Shown here piece after piece: positions 8,978 to 18,206 of a stretch of DNA of 64,000 nt; position 1 is the first letter of the stretch; the number at the start of each line of letters is the position of its first letter. The notes below the pieces were generated by a model. It saw only the letters and a list, made by a program, of their open reading frames with translations, did not search any database and had not been told where the DNA came from. The DNA is from WJMT01 sp964599635 (GTDB lineage: Bacteria; Acidobacteriota; Aminicenantia; Aminicenantales; Aminicenantaceae). The translations under genes were made by a program, and so were the position numbers. The stretch is taken from contig CAZRGM010000028.1 of assembly GCA_964599635.1 (NCBI GenBank), positions 1-64,000 on the forward strand. Direction: 5' to 3'.

Positions 8978-9436
8978 GTGGAAAGAAATAAAATGGAATG
9001 GAGCCAGATTCTTCCAGCAGTCGCAGCCTTTTTAACTGCCTTTTTACTGCCGTTTATTTTTTCTAAACGAAAAAAGGATCATGAGAAAAGAATAAAAAAT
9101 TATTCTCAGAATCTCCGCGATGGAGGCATAGATTTTGAGGTAATTGGAAAAGATGACCCAAGGGTTCATTTCATAAAAAAATTATCGTGGGGGCAGCAAA
9201 AGCAGAAGGCATTTTTGCTTTGAAAGGGAAAAATATTGATTATATTTTCCTCATAAGTGTGACCAGCCAATATGGGGTGAATTATTTTGCGGTTTGAAGG
9301 AAGCTAAAATAACCCTGAAGATAGTCCCAGAAAAAAACATGGCTACACCAGAATAAAAACCAACTTTATGGTCCCATCACAGGAACTCATTTCTTTTATT
9401 GATTCAATTGCCGGACATGTAAAGGCAGGTTTTTAA
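8978..9436 (+). pseudogene. Frameshifted gene for a small membrane-anchored protein
   Basis: Translation from the ATG at 8978 gives an N-terminal membrane segment (LPAVAAFLTAFLLPFIF) and a basic stretch, then runs out of sense after a run of seven A at 9174-9180 and stops at 9223. One additional A would continue the protein as KIIVGAAKAEGIFALKGKN followed by IDYIFLISVTSQYGVNYFAV. A further frame change near 9290 gives CGLKEAKITLKIVPEKNMA, and another near 9340 gives FMVPSQELISFIDSIAGHV, ending at 9436. At least three lesions argue for true decay, although the first is in a homopolymer and could be a sequencing error. The family is not recognised. The gene begins 2 bp after the repeat copy at 8716-8975. 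Confidence 0.6.
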
Positions 9437-9590
9437 CGGAAGTCAAAGAGAATGATATTTTATTTCCATTTCATTTAATTTGATTTTATTTTCTCTTCTT
9501 CTCACTTAAAAATTTTTCACAGAGACAACTTTTTCTCATCATCATACGTTTATAGTGTTGAAAATGAAAACAACAAAAGGAGAATATAAA

Positions 9591-9776
9591 ATGAAATTCA
9601 GAACAAAATTAGGAATCTTTTTAATCGCGTGTTTATTGACTTTTGTCGGGTTCAATTTACTGATCCCTGCGGGTGCTGTTGATATTATGAAAATAGGCAA
9701 AACATGTGGTTATAAAATCAGCTCAGATATTCTGGTTGTAGATGTGATTAAGGATTCATTTCCGATGAGAGGATAA
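9591..9776 (+). CDS. Short exported protein of unknown function, possibly truncated
   Basis: A 61-residue frame starting at the ATG at 9591, chosen because AGGAGA lies 7 nt upstream. It begins with a clear signal peptide (MKFRTKLGIFLIACLLTFVG, cleavage likely after PAGA), followed by about 30 residues including MKIGKTCGYKISSDILVV. The mature part is short and the next bases in another frame read WTILGDIYIVGWGPSL, so this may be the front of a frameshifted longer gene. It sits within an eroded region. No family recognised. Confidence 0.4.
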   Translation: MKFRTKLGIFLIACLLTFVGFNLLIPAGAVDIMKIGKTCGYKISSDILVVDVIKDSFPMRG

Positions 9777-10100
9777 GCACTTGTTCCCTGTGGACCATCC
9801 TAGGAGATATTTATATTGTTGGCTGGGGCCCTAGCCTTTAATCAGCACCGTGTTTGATTCATTGAAGAACACTTATTTCTGATCTAATCCTTCATCTTTT
9901 TTTAATCCTATAGTTTTTTGCATGTGAGATGAGTGCACAGATGGATTGCATTTCTAATGACTGAGTATTGCGAATATCAGGATTATGAGGAAATCTTACA
10001 TAATCATTTAAATTTCAATCTGTTCAAAAGTTTACCTATTCTTTTTTGAGCCTTTTTTGTATACTGAGCCTATCAAATCGAGCCTTGTTTAGGACGAAAC
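9777..10100. other. Non-coding stretch before the TauE-like gene
   Basis: No frame longer than about 25 codons looks protein-like. A possible remnant (WTILGDIYIVGWGPSL) lies at its left edge and could belong to the short gene upstream. A TATACT close to 10058 may be the -10 of the next gene but has no good -35. Otherwise nothing recognisable. Confidence 0.35.
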
Positions 10101-10826
10101 ATGCTATTGAATACGGCTATCATTGCTGCGATTACTTTTATTGCTGCGGTTTTTGGAACGGGCACCGGATTTGGGATTTCCACCATCATGGTCCCGGTTA
10201 TTTTGTTTTTTTACCCTCTTCCCGCGGCCCTTCTTTTTGTAGGAATCATTCATTTTACTGGAGATATATGGAAGGTTTTATTTTTCAAACATGGTATCCG
10301 GTGGAATCTCATTTTAAGCTTTGGTATCCCTGGAATCATTGCGAGTTATTTGGGAGCTTCGCTGGTTCTTAGTGTAACCGGTTTGCTTATGAAACGGATT
10401 CTGGCTGTATTTTTTCTAGTTTATGTGGTTTTCCTCTTCATTAAGAAGGAATGGCGGGTTCCTCAGAGCATAGCCACGGGGGTCATTGGAGGATCTCTTT
10501 ATGGATTTTCTGCAGGGATTTTTGGCATTGGAGGTGCGGTTCGAAGTGCTTTTCTGACTGCCTATAACCTTCCCAAAGAGGTCTATATTTTTACTGCTGG
10601 AGCCATAGCTCTTTTTGTTGATATAACCCGAATCGCCAAATACATTTCTGCTGGCCCATCCATTCCTGCATTTTTTCTAGTCACACTTGCAGTCTGCATT
10701 CCCATTTCTTTTCTTGGAGCTTATATCGCCAAAAAAGTGGTGCATAAGATTCCACAAAAGAAATTCAGAACGATCATTGCTGTATTCATTGGGCTCATGG
10801 CTTTGAAACTATTGGTTATTCCATAA
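10101..10826 (+). CDS. TauE/SafE family membrane transporter
   Basis: A 241-residue integral membrane protein with about eight hydrophobic segments. The start is supported by AGGAC 5 nt upstream. Two family-typical glycine-rich motifs are present, one in each half: FGTGTGFGISTIMVPV near the N-terminus and GGSLYGFSAGIFGIGGAVRS in the centre, reflecting the internal duplication of the TauE/SafE (DUF81) fold. Members export sulfite, sulfoacetate or other small organosulfur anions, but specificity cannot be read from sequence. The next gene is 72 bp away with its own ribosome site; no pathway context supports a substrate. Confidence 0.83.
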   Translation: MLLNTAIIAAITFIAAVFGTGTGFGISTIMVPVILFFYPLPAALLFVGIIHFTGDIWKVLFFKHGIRWNLILSFGIPGIIASYLGASLVLSVTGLLMKRILAVFFLVYVVFLFIKKEWRVPQSIATGVIGGSLYGFSAGIFGIGGAVRSAFLTAYNLPKEVYIFTAGAIALFVDITRIAKYISAGPSIPAFFLVTLAVCIPISFLGAYIAKKVVHKIPQKKFRTIIAVFIGLMALKLLVIP

Positions 10827-10898
10827 GGGATGAGACTTGATTGTTCCTAGTTTAAGTTTATGATATAAAAAGTTACAACTAAGTTTAAGGAGGTTTTT

Positions 10899-13730
10899 AT
10901 GCATCGAAGAGGCAAGTATTTGGTGGTTCTGATCACGGCTCTTTTTTTATTGATGAATTTTACCTGGTCTCAACAGAAAAAACCCCTGACTCATGATGTC
11001 TATGATTCATGGAAGTCTATTGACCAGTCGCAAATATCACCTGATGGGAATTGGGTTTTATATTTAGAAACACCTCAGGACGGGGATGCTGAAATTGTTG
11101 TTATTAAACTTTCAGGGGTTCAAGAAATGCGCCATGTTATCGGCTACTCAGGAGAGGGAACAGATTCAGAAAGAGAAGCCAAGGCTCAGTTCAGTTACGA
11201 TTCCACCCATGTGGTGTTTTTAATTTCTCCCATCAAGGAAGAAGTGAAGAAAGCCAAAGACGAAAAGAAAAAGAGTGATGAAAAGATCAAGAAAAAATTA
11301 GGCATCATGAATCTTTCCAATGGTGAAACCGAGGTTATAGAAAGAGTTAAGAATTTTAAGCTTCCTGAAAAAGCTGGAGGATGGGCGGCTTATTTAAAGG
11401 AAGCTCCGGAGAAAAAAGAAGAACAAAAAAAAGAGGAAAAGAAAGAAGAAGAAAGCGGGGAACAGAAAAAAGAGGAAAAGAAAAAGAAAGAGAAAAAATA
11501 CGGGACTCCCTTGGTATTGCGGTCTCTTCAAGACGGTCGTGAGACCACATGGGATTCTGTATTGGAATATCGATTTACCAAAGATGGGGAATATCTCATC
11601 TATACGGTTTCCAGTGAGGAAAATCCTGAAACCGATGGTATTTATGTTTTAGAAACCGGGGAGCAAGATAGTATGCCTCTTTTGACAGGAGAAGGAAATT
11701 ACACCCAACTCTCTATGGATGAAGAGGGAACCCGGCTTGCTTTTTTGACGGACAGGGATGATTATGAAGCGGATGAACCCACATTCAATCTATACGGATG
11801 GGATGTAGGGGGGGAGGAAGCTTCTCTATGGGTTTCGCACACATCCACTCCCAATTTCCCTGAAGGAATGGCAGTCAGCGATAAGTCTGATATATCTTTT
11901 ACTGAGGACGGCTGGATCCTGATGTTTGGGATTAAAGAGATCCCAGAGCCTAAAAAAGAAGATAAAGAGGAAGATGAAGAAAAGGCAAAATTTGACCTCT
12001 GGCATTGGGAGGACCCTTTACCCCAGCCTCAGCAGAAAAAAATGGCAGAAGAAGTGCGGAATAATACCTGGGAGTCTATTTATTATTTGAGAGATAAAAA
12101 GTTTGTGAAACTTGCTGATGAAGAAATCCCAGATGTCGAGATTTCAGATAACGGGGAAATAGCCTTTGGTCAGACATTTTGGCCCTATGCCAAAAGAATC
12201 GCTTACTTTGGTTCTTTTTATGATGTGTACATCATTGATCCTCATACCGGGGAAAAGACCCTAGTTAAAAAGGAACTGTATTCACAGGCCCGTTTATCTC
12301 CGGGCGGCCAGTATGTTTACTGGTTTGAGGATAAAGGCTGGTATATCTATGATGTTGCCTCTGGAGCCGTAAAAAATGTGACCAAAGACATCAAAGTGCC
12401 TTTTGAGAGGCAAGATTGGGATACGCCCAGTCCCCCGTACCCTTATGGTGTGGCTGGCTGGACAGAGGATGACAGCTCTATTCTCATTTATGACCAGTAT
12501 GACATTTGGCAGGTTGAGCCGGATGGCGCCAATGCCCATATGATTACAGAGGGATTCGGGAGAAAAAACAACCTCTCTTTCCGTTATGTCCAGCTTGATC
12601 CAAAGGAAAAGATCATTGATTCAAAAGAGACTCTTCTCTTCCGGGTGGTAGATGAAGAAACCATGGCGAGTGGATTTTACTCAGACCGAGTCAAAGGCAA
12701 TAAAGATCCTCATAAGCTTCTCATGGATGATAAGAATTTTGGTTATCCTAGAAAAGCAGAGAATTCGGACACTTTGATTTTTAATAGAATGGCCTTTGAT
12801 GAATACCCGGATGTGTGGATCAGTGATCTGAATTTTTCGAATCCTCAAAAAGTCACGGATCTGGGCCAACAGATGGAACCCTATATCTGGGGGAAAGCAG
12901 AGCTTCGTGATTTTAGGAGCTCCGATGGGATTCCTTTAAAGGGGATACTCATCAAACCAGACAATTTTGATCCAGAGAAAAAATATCCTTTAATGGTTTA
13001 CATCTATGAGACTCTTCATAATGGTCTTCATTACTACCGAAACCCTTCGCCGGGAACCTCTATAAATATGCCGTATTATGTGAGCAATGGATATATCCTA
13101 TGGATGCCTGATATTGAGTACAACACCGGTTACCCTGGGAGGGACGCTTTGAAATGTGTTCTTCCCGGGATCCAGATGCTGATCAGAGAGGGCTTTGTTG
13201 ATTCAGAGGCCATAGGGATTCAAGGACACTCATGGGGAGGGTATCAAATATCCTATATGATCACCCAGACTCATATATTTGCCGCCGCCGAAGGGGGAGC
13301 TCCGGTCTCCAATATGATTTCATCGTACAATGGAATTCGCTGGCAGAGCGGAATGGTCAGGCAGTTTCAATATGAACATACTCAAAGCCGTATAGGCGGA
13401 TCTTTATGGGAATATCCTTTCCGTTACATAGAAAATTCCCCCATTTTCTGGGTGGATAAAATTCAAACTCCCATCATGTTCATGCACAATGATGAAGACG
13501 GAGCTGTTCCCTGGTATCAGGGGATAGAGTTCATTATGGCGCTGAGAAGGCTTGGAAAAGAAGCCTATATGTTCAACTACAATGGGGAGCCTCACGGGCT
13601 TCGTAAAAGAGTTAACCAGAAAGACTGGACTATCCGCATGCAGCAGTTTTTTGATCACTACCTTAAAGGCGGTCCCATGCCGGATTGGATGAAAAATGGG
13701 ATCAAAGCTTGGGAAAAAGAAAAAGATTAA
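10899..13730 (+). CDS. Secreted S9 family peptidase (prolyl oligopeptidase-like)
   Basis: A 943-residue exported protein; the start is fixed by AAGGAGG and a signal peptide (YLVVLITALFLLMNFTWS). The N-terminal two thirds are a WD-like beta-propeller with repeated strands such as ISPDGNWVLYLE. The C-terminal alpha/beta-hydrolase domain holds the full triad: S778 in GHSWGGY, D867 in NDEDGAVP and H899 in GEPHGLRK. A highly charged Lys/Glu run (about residues 168-205) is inserted in the propeller. Family members hydrolyse peptides with little endo-activity on folded proteins, so a role in scavenging peptides in the periplasm is inferred. It is one of two S9 genes here, supporting peptide-based nutrition. 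Confidence 0.9.
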   Translation: MHRRGKYLVVLITALFLLMNFTWSQQKKPLTHDVYDSWKSIDQSQISPDGNWVLYLETPQDGDAEIVVIKLSGVQEMRHVIGYSGEGTDSEREAKAQFSYDSTHVVFLISPIKEEVKKAKDEKKKSDEKIKKKLGIMNLSNGETEVIERVKNFKLPEKAGGWAAYLKEAPEKKEEQKKEEKKEEESGEQKKEEKKKKEKKYGTPLVLRSLQDGRETTWDSVLEYRFTKDGEYLIYTVSSEENPETDGIYVLETGEQDSMPLLTGEGNYTQLSMDEEGTRLAFLTDRDDYEADEPTFNLYGWDVGGEEASLWVSHTSTPNFPEGMAVSDKSDISFTEDGWILMFGIKEIPEPKKEDKEEDEEKAKFDLWHWEDPLPQPQQKKMAEEVRNNTWESIYYLRDKKFVKLADEEIPDVEISDNGEIAFGQTFWPYAKRIAYFGSFYDVYIIDPHTGEKTLVKKELYSQARLSPGGQYVYWFEDKGWYIYDVASGAVKNVTKDIKVPFERQDWDTPSPPYPYGVAGWTEDDSSILIYDQYDIWQVEPDGANAHMITEGFGRKNNLSFRYVQLDPKEKIIDSKETLLFRVVDEETMASGFYSDRVKGNKDPHKLLMDDKNFGYPRKAENSDTLIFNRMAFDEYPDVWISDLNFSNPQKVTDLGQQMEPYIWGKAELRDFRSSDGIPLKGILIKPDNFDPEKKYPLMVYIYETLHNGLHYYRNPSPGTSINMPYYVSNGYILWMPDIEYNTGYPGRDALKCVLPGIQMLIREGFVDSEAIGIQGHSWGGYQISYMITQTHIFAAAEGGAPVSNMISSYNGIRWQSGMVRQFQYEHTQSRIGGSLWEYPFRYIENSPIFWVDKIQTPIMFMHNDEDGAVPWYQGIEFIMALRRLGKEAYMFNYNGEPHGLRKRVNQKDWTIRMQQFFDHYLKGGPMPDWMKNGIKAWEKEKD

Positions 13731-13754
13731 TCCATATATAAAAGGAGGTGCATT

Positions 13755-14285
13755 ATGAAACCGCGAGGTCCCTTAATGATCGAGCACCGACTTATTGAAA
13801 AAATGATATCTTTGATTCAGGAAGAAGAATCAAGAATAGAAAAAACAAACAAAGCAGATCCTGAGTTTATTGATACGGTTGTTGATTTTATACGTGTTTA
13901 TGCGGACAGGGCTCATCATGGAAAAGAAGAAGAGATATTGTTTCGAGAATGCAAACAGAAAAACATGTCTGAACGAGACCGAAAGCTGATGAATGAGCTT
14001 ATTGAAGAACACAAATTCGGGAGAAAAGTGGTTACTGAATTGATAGAAGCTAAGAAAAATTATGTGAAAGACGGAAGCGGATTAAAAATTATCCAAGATA
14101 AGCTTAATGCCTTGGTTGATCTCTATCCCAAACACATAAAAAAAGAGGATGATATTTTTTTCCCAAATTCTGAAAAATACTTTTCAGAAGAAGAGCAGCA
14201 GGCCATGCTTAAAGAATTTTGGGATTTCGACAAAGAAATGATCCATGAAAAATACAAGATGGTGGTTGAACAGTTAAAAAAATAG
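13755..14285 (+). CDS. Hemerythrin-like domain protein
   Basis: A 176-residue helical cytoplasmic protein starting 7 nt after a perfect AAAGGAGGT. It carries the spaced ligands of the HHE/hemerythrin four-helix bundle: H11 in IEHRLIEKM, H54-H55 with E59 in AHHGKEEEILF, H86 in EEHKFGR and H127 with E131 in YPKHIKKEDDIFFP. These bind a di-iron centre that can hold O2 or sense oxygen or nitric oxide. In an anaerobe such proteins usually scavenge or sense O2; that role is inferred. It lies 24 bp behind the S9 peptidase but has its own strong ribosome site. Confidence 0.85.
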   Translation: MKPRGPLMIEHRLIEKMISLIQEEESRIEKTNKADPEFIDTVVDFIRVYADRAHHGKEEEILFRECKQKNMSERDRKLMNELIEEHKFGRKVVTELIEAKKNYVKDGSGLKIIQDKLNALVDLYPKHIKKEDDIFFPNSEKYFSEEEQQAMLKEFWDFDKEMIHEKYKMVVEQLKK

Positions 14286-14286
14286 C

Positions 14287-14423
14287 CAAAATTTTAGTAA
14301 TAACTCATCCTTTCTGCTTTTTGCTAAACTCAGCAGCCCAGCCTCCTCCAGGATAGTGTTTTTCAGTCCGAACTCAGAAGCAAAATCAATATAATATTTA
14401 TAGGTCTGTGTATAGATTTCAGA
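14287..14423 (-). pseudogene. Fragment resembling a GH97 alpha-glucosidase
   Basis: On the minus strand one frame reads TQTYKYYIDFASEFGLKNTI then LEEAG and a further 20 or so residues with no start codon. The core YKYYIDFASEFG is characteristic of the catalytic barrel of family GH97 glycoside hydrolases, where it is followed by a ILDEGW-like strand (here degenerated to ILEEAG). The upstream bases in another frame read DGALFISGNGFPEEYNLK, which I cannot place. The piece is only about 45 codons, so this is a relic of a deleted gene rather than a functional gene. The rest of the gap to 14.65 kb shows nothing else. Confidence 0.45.
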
Positions 14424-14653
14424 TTATATTCTTCAGGAAAGCCATTCCCTGAAATGAAAAGAGCGCCATCAGTGTAAAATGGGTGTAAATTTCAAGAAAT
14501 TAAAGAATCATTATAGTGGATTCCTCATCCCCGACCCTTTCCTTCTTTACATAAACAGTCTCTCTCACATAAAGGGAGATGTTTGATCTTAATATAAGAT
14601 TGTTGTCTCGATCAGGATTCAATGGTATGATTTCTTGTTACAGGAGGAAAGAG

Positions 14654-15874
14654 ATGCCCAGCAAAAAAGCATTTGTTTTGTTTGCGATATTTTCTTTTTG
14701 GGGGATTGGATTGACTGCCCAGGAAAACAATCAAACACTCCAGCTTCAAATAGGAAACCCATCTTATAAAGGCAAGACTTTAATCATAGAACCTGGGAAG
14801 ATATATTCAGCTGAGAAAGGGAAAGCGATTACTTTTGAAAAGATGATTTTTGAAATGAAAGAGTCCCGATTTGTTTATGTGGGCGAGACTCACAACAGTC
14901 TTCCTATGCATGAGATCCAATTTCAAATCGCAGAGGCTCTTTATAAGCAGGGTCAAAACCTCTGTGTCGGGCTGGAGATGTTTGATATAAACTGGCAGGA
15001 AAAACTTAATCAATGGAGCGCTGGGATTTTAACTTCAGATGAATTTATTGATCAGGCAAAGTGGTATGAAAACTGGAATTTCAACTTTGATTATTACCGG
15101 AAGATATTTGAATGGGTTAAGAAATATAAGATTCCACTCTGTGCACTGAATGTGCCTAGAAAAATTATTCATAAAATTAGAATGAGAGGATGGGAGTCAT
15201 TAAGTCAAGAGGGAAAAAAAAGTGTGCCTAAACCCGGGCTTTCAAACAAAGAGCACAGGCTCCTCATAAAAACATTTTTTGGGGGGATGGATATGCCCGA
15301 GGCTATGAAAGGTCGTGAGCAAATGATGTTTGAAGGTCTTTACAGAGCGCAGTCAGCCTGGGATGAAGTGATGGCTGAAAATATATGGAAATCGGCTCAA
15401 GTCAAGAACAGCCGAGTCATGGTTCTGGCTGGTTCAGGACATCTCTTGTACAATCTGGGAATTAACCGGCGTGTTTATGAGAGAGCGCCCCTCCCTTATA
15501 AAACAGTCATCTGTGTGAATGTCCCCAAAGGAGAAGAAAGCATTGAAGTTTCCAGAAGCCTTTCTGACTTTATCTATGGACTTCCTTATGAGGAAAGGCC
15601 CGTTTATCCATCACCGGGGATTGCGCTTAAAAAAGTGGAGGGTCTTGATAACCCAGTCATTGAGCGGGATCCTGTCTCGGGAGTAGCTCAAGGGCAAAAC
15701 TTCAAGAAGGGAGATATTATACTTTTGGTTGACGGGAAAAGGTACACTTCTATCAATGATCTTAGAAAATATCTTTCTCGATTCAGATGGGGAGATGAGG
15801 TATCTTTTAGGCTGCTTCGTGACGCCAATCCCATTGAAACCCAACTTAAGTTTAAGGATTCTGAAGCCCATTAA
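14654..15874 (+). CDS. ChaN-like haem-binding/uptake protein with C-terminal PDZ domain
   Basis: A 406-residue exported protein. The start at 14654 (MPSKKAFVLF) is chosen from the AGGAGG 8 nt upstream; a longer frame gives an unlikely N-terminus. After the signal peptide comes a ChaN-type domain (PF04187): VYVGETHNSLPMHEIQFQ, GLEMFDINWQ, WNFNFDYYRKIFEW, ALNVPRKI and MVLAGSGHLLYNLG. In known members this fold binds haem or acts near iron uptake systems. The last 90 residues form a PDZ domain (VSGVAQGQNFKKGDIILLVD). The ChaN plus PDZ arrangement suggests a peptide-tethered or regulatory role. It has no iron genes beside it, so function is inferred only from family. Confidence 0.8.
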   Translation: MPSKKAFVLFAIFSFWGIGLTAQENNQTLQLQIGNPSYKGKTLIIEPGKIYSAEKGKAITFEKMIFEMKESRFVYVGETHNSLPMHEIQFQIAEALYKQGQNLCVGLEMFDINWQEKLNQWSAGILTSDEFIDQAKWYENWNFNFDYYRKIFEWVKKYKIPLCALNVPRKIIHKIRMRGWESLSQEGKKSVPKPGLSNKEHRLLIKTFFGGMDMPEAMKGREQMMFEGLYRAQSAWDEVMAENIWKSAQVKNSRVMVLAGSGHLLYNLGINRRVYERAPLPYKTVICVNVPKGEESIEVSRSLSDFIYGLPYEERPVYPSPGIALKKVEGLDNPVIERDPVSGVAQGQNFKKGDIILLVDGKRYTSINDLRKYLSRFRWGDEVSFRLLRDANPIETQLKFKDSEAH

Positions 15875-15960
15875 TTTAAGATGGGGATTTGTGATTTCTT
15901 GAAATTATTTGGGCAAATCTATAGAATAGACGGATAAAGTAAGAGGAAATAAGAAATTTT

Positions 15961-16914
15961 ATGGAAGAACGAAAAGATTATTATCAGATTGAGAAAGAAA
16001 TACAATTGTATAAAGAAGAAATCGATAGGCTGGAGGAGGAAGAAGAAGTTGATAAAGAGAGGGTCAGACAGCTGAGAGAAGCTATAAGGAGGGAATGGGA
16101 AAATATCAAACCAACGCTCACTCCCCTTCACTTTGTCCAGATCGCCAGACATCCAGAGAGGCCCTATACATTGGATTACATCGATGCTCTCACTGACGAT
16201 TTCCTGGAATTTCATGGGGACAGGCGTTCAGGAGATGACCCGGCACTGGTTGCTGGATTCGGTTTTTATAACGGAAAGTCAGCAGCCATTATCGGACATC
16301 AAAAGGGGAGGAGAACCGGAGAGAGAATCGCGAGGAATTTCGGCCAGCCCAATCCTGAAGGATTCCGCAAAGCTTTGAGGGTCATGAGGTTAGCTGAAAA
16401 ATTTGGATTTCCCGTTATTACTTTTATAGATACGCCAGGAGCTTACCCTGGTTTACAGGCAGAAGAAAGAGGCCAGGCGGAAGCTATCGCTTATAATCTC
16501 AAGGAGATTTCAAAGGTGAAAGTCCCGGTAGTGAACATTGTTATTGGAGAAGGAGGGAGTGGGGGTGCACTTGGTATCGGAGTGGGCGATGTACTTTTGA
16601 TGCTGGAGAATTCTTTTTATTCTGTCATTTCTCCTGAGGGATGTGCAGCGATTCTCTGGAAAAATCAGAGTGCTGTATCCCAGGCTGCAGAAAATCTTAG
16701 ATTTTTAGCAAATGACTTAGTGGAGTTTGGAGTGGCGGATAAGGTCATGAAAGAACCCCCCGGGGGAGCTCATGTCGATTGGGTGAAGACATTTAAAAGT
16801 GTGGATAAAGAATTGAAAAAGACTTTACAGAACTTAGAAAAAATGACTGTCGATGAAAGGCTTAAGAAAAGATATGAAAAATATAGGGGAATCGGTATTT
16901 TTGGTGGAAAGTGA
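15961..16914 (+). CDS. accA: Acetyl-CoA carboxylase carboxyltransferase, alpha subunit
   Basis: A 317-residue enzyme subunit with the normal AccA length. A charged coiled-coil N-terminus (IEKEIQLYKEEIDRLEEEEE) is followed by ARHPERPYTLDYI, DDPALVAGFG, HQKGR, PEGFRKALRVM, FIDTPGAYPG and GEGGSGGALGIGVGD, which are the crotonase-fold motifs that bind the acyl-CoA/carboxybiotin intermediates. With AccD it transfers CO2 from biotin to acetyl-CoA, the first step of fatty acid synthesis. accD, accB and accC are not in this window. AGAGGAAAT precedes the ATG. It heads an operon: its stop overlaps the hisS start as TGATG. Confidence 0.95.
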   Translation: MEERKDYYQIEKEIQLYKEEIDRLEEEEEVDKERVRQLREAIRREWENIKPTLTPLHFVQIARHPERPYTLDYIDALTDDFLEFHGDRRSGDDPALVAGFGFYNGKSAAIIGHQKGRRTGERIARNFGQPNPEGFRKALRVMRLAEKFGFPVITFIDTPGAYPGLQAEERGQAEAIAYNLKEISKVKVPVVNIVIGEGGSGGALGIGVGDVLLMLENSFYSVISPEGCAAILWKNQSAVSQAAENLRFLANDLVEFGVADKVMKEPPGGAHVDWVKTFKSVDKELKKTLQNLEKMTVDERLKKRYEKYRGIGIFGGK

Positions 16915-18170
16915 TGAACGGGAGTAAGAAAAAGGAATTGATTTCTATTAAGGGAACCAAGGATATTCTGCCTCAAGAGGTGAAAAAATGGCAGAAAGCT
17001 GAAGAGACGGCAAAGACAATATTTGAGCTTTATGGATATCAAGAAATAAGAACCCCTGTTTTTGAAGCTACGGAGCTTTTTGAAAAAGGGACTGGGGAGA
17101 CTTCGGATATTGTTATCAAAGAAATGTATACGTTTACTGACAGAGGAGGGAGATCGTTAACATTAAGACCTGAGTACACCCCTTCGGTGGTTCGGGCTAT
17201 TATAGAGAACAGGCTTTATCTGAGACCGGATCTCATGAGATTTTACTTTATTGGGCCTATGTTCAGGTATGATAAGCCTCAGAAAGGCCGTTTCCGACAG
17301 TTTCATCAGGCAAATATCGAAGTATTCGGAGAAAAAGATCCTGAAGTGGATGCTGAAATCGTGGAAATGGCTCATACTCTTCTGGTGAAGCTGGGAGTCA
17401 AAGATATCAAAATCCTTGTAAATTCTGTGGGGTGTCCAAGATGTCGCCCTTCTTATCAAAGGGAATTAAAGATGGAAGCTGAAAAGCAGAGAGCGAGACT
17501 TTGCGAAGATTGCCAGAGGAAGATTGACACAAATCCTCTTCGTATTTTTGACTGCAAGAAAGAGAGCTGTCGGAATGTGGCCGAGGGTTTTCCGGAGATC
17601 ACGGAATTCCTTTGTCATGAGTGCAGGGATCATTTTGAAAGATTTTGCCGTCTCCTCGATTTTTATGATTTAGAGTATACGGTTGAACCGAAATTGGTAA
17701 GGGGATTGGATTATTATACCAAGACCACGTTTGAGATTGTCTCTTCGAAACTAGGGGCTCAGGATGCTGTTTTAGGCGGCGGGCGGTACGATGAAATGAT
17801 GAAACAGTTTGGAGGGCCTGATATAAGCGGGACAGGATTCGCAATGGGCATGGAAAGGCTTCTTTCATTGATACCCGATAACGAAGAGCCGGAAAAATTT
17901 CTTTATCTCATACATATGGGAGAGGAAGCCAAGAAGAGGGGGATGAAGCTGGCAAAGTATTTCCGGGAGAATGGGATGGAATGCATCCTTGAGTATAAGG
18001 ACAGAAAATTGAAAAAACAGATGAGCCGTGCAGATAAGCTGAGAGCCACATGGGGCTTGGTGATTGGAGAGGAAGAGGTTAAGAAGAAGAGATATCAGTT
18101 AAAAGACATGAAAACCGGGGAGCAAAAGGAAGTCACTAAAGAAGAGGCTTTAAAAAGAATGACTTCATAG
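16914..18170 (+). CDS. hisS: Histidyl-tRNA synthetase
   Basis: A class II aminoacyl-tRNA synthetase of about 418 residues. The ATG at 16914 overlaps the accA stop by one base; a GTG three bases earlier is also possible. Motifs: KGTKDILPQE at the N-terminus, motif 1 around LFEKGTGETSDIV, motif 2 FRYDKPQKGRFRQFHQ, the histidine-specific LVRGLDYYTKTTFE and GGGRYD, then motif 3 GFAMGMERLL and an anticodon-binding domain. A small Cys-rich insertion (CPRC, CEDC, CKKESC, CHEC, about residues 180-245) is seen in many bacterial HisRS. It charges tRNA-His. It is followed 36 bp on by aspS, a pairing common in bacteria. Confidence 0.96.
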   Translation: MNGSKKKELISIKGTKDILPQEVKKWQKAEETAKTIFELYGYQEIRTPVFEATELFEKGTGETSDIVIKEMYTFTDRGGRSLTLRPEYTPSVVRAIIENRLYLRPDLMRFYFIGPMFRYDKPQKGRFRQFHQANIEVFGEKDPEVDAEIVEMAHTLLVKLGVKDIKILVNSVGCPRCRPSYQRELKMEAEKQRARLCEDCQRKIDTNPLRIFDCKKESCRNVAEGFPEITEFLCHECRDHFERFCRLLDFYDLEYTVEPKLVRGLDYYTKTTFEIVSSKLGAQDAVLGGGRYDEMMKQFGGPDISGTGFAMGMERLLSLIPDNEEPEKFLYLIHMGEEAKKRGMKLAKYFRENGMECILEYKDRKLKKQMSRADKLRATWGLVIGEEEVKKKRYQLKDMKTGEQKEVTKEEALKRMTS

Positions 18171-18206
18171 ATAGGAATTATTTATCCGACCTTTAGGGGA
18201 GAGACC

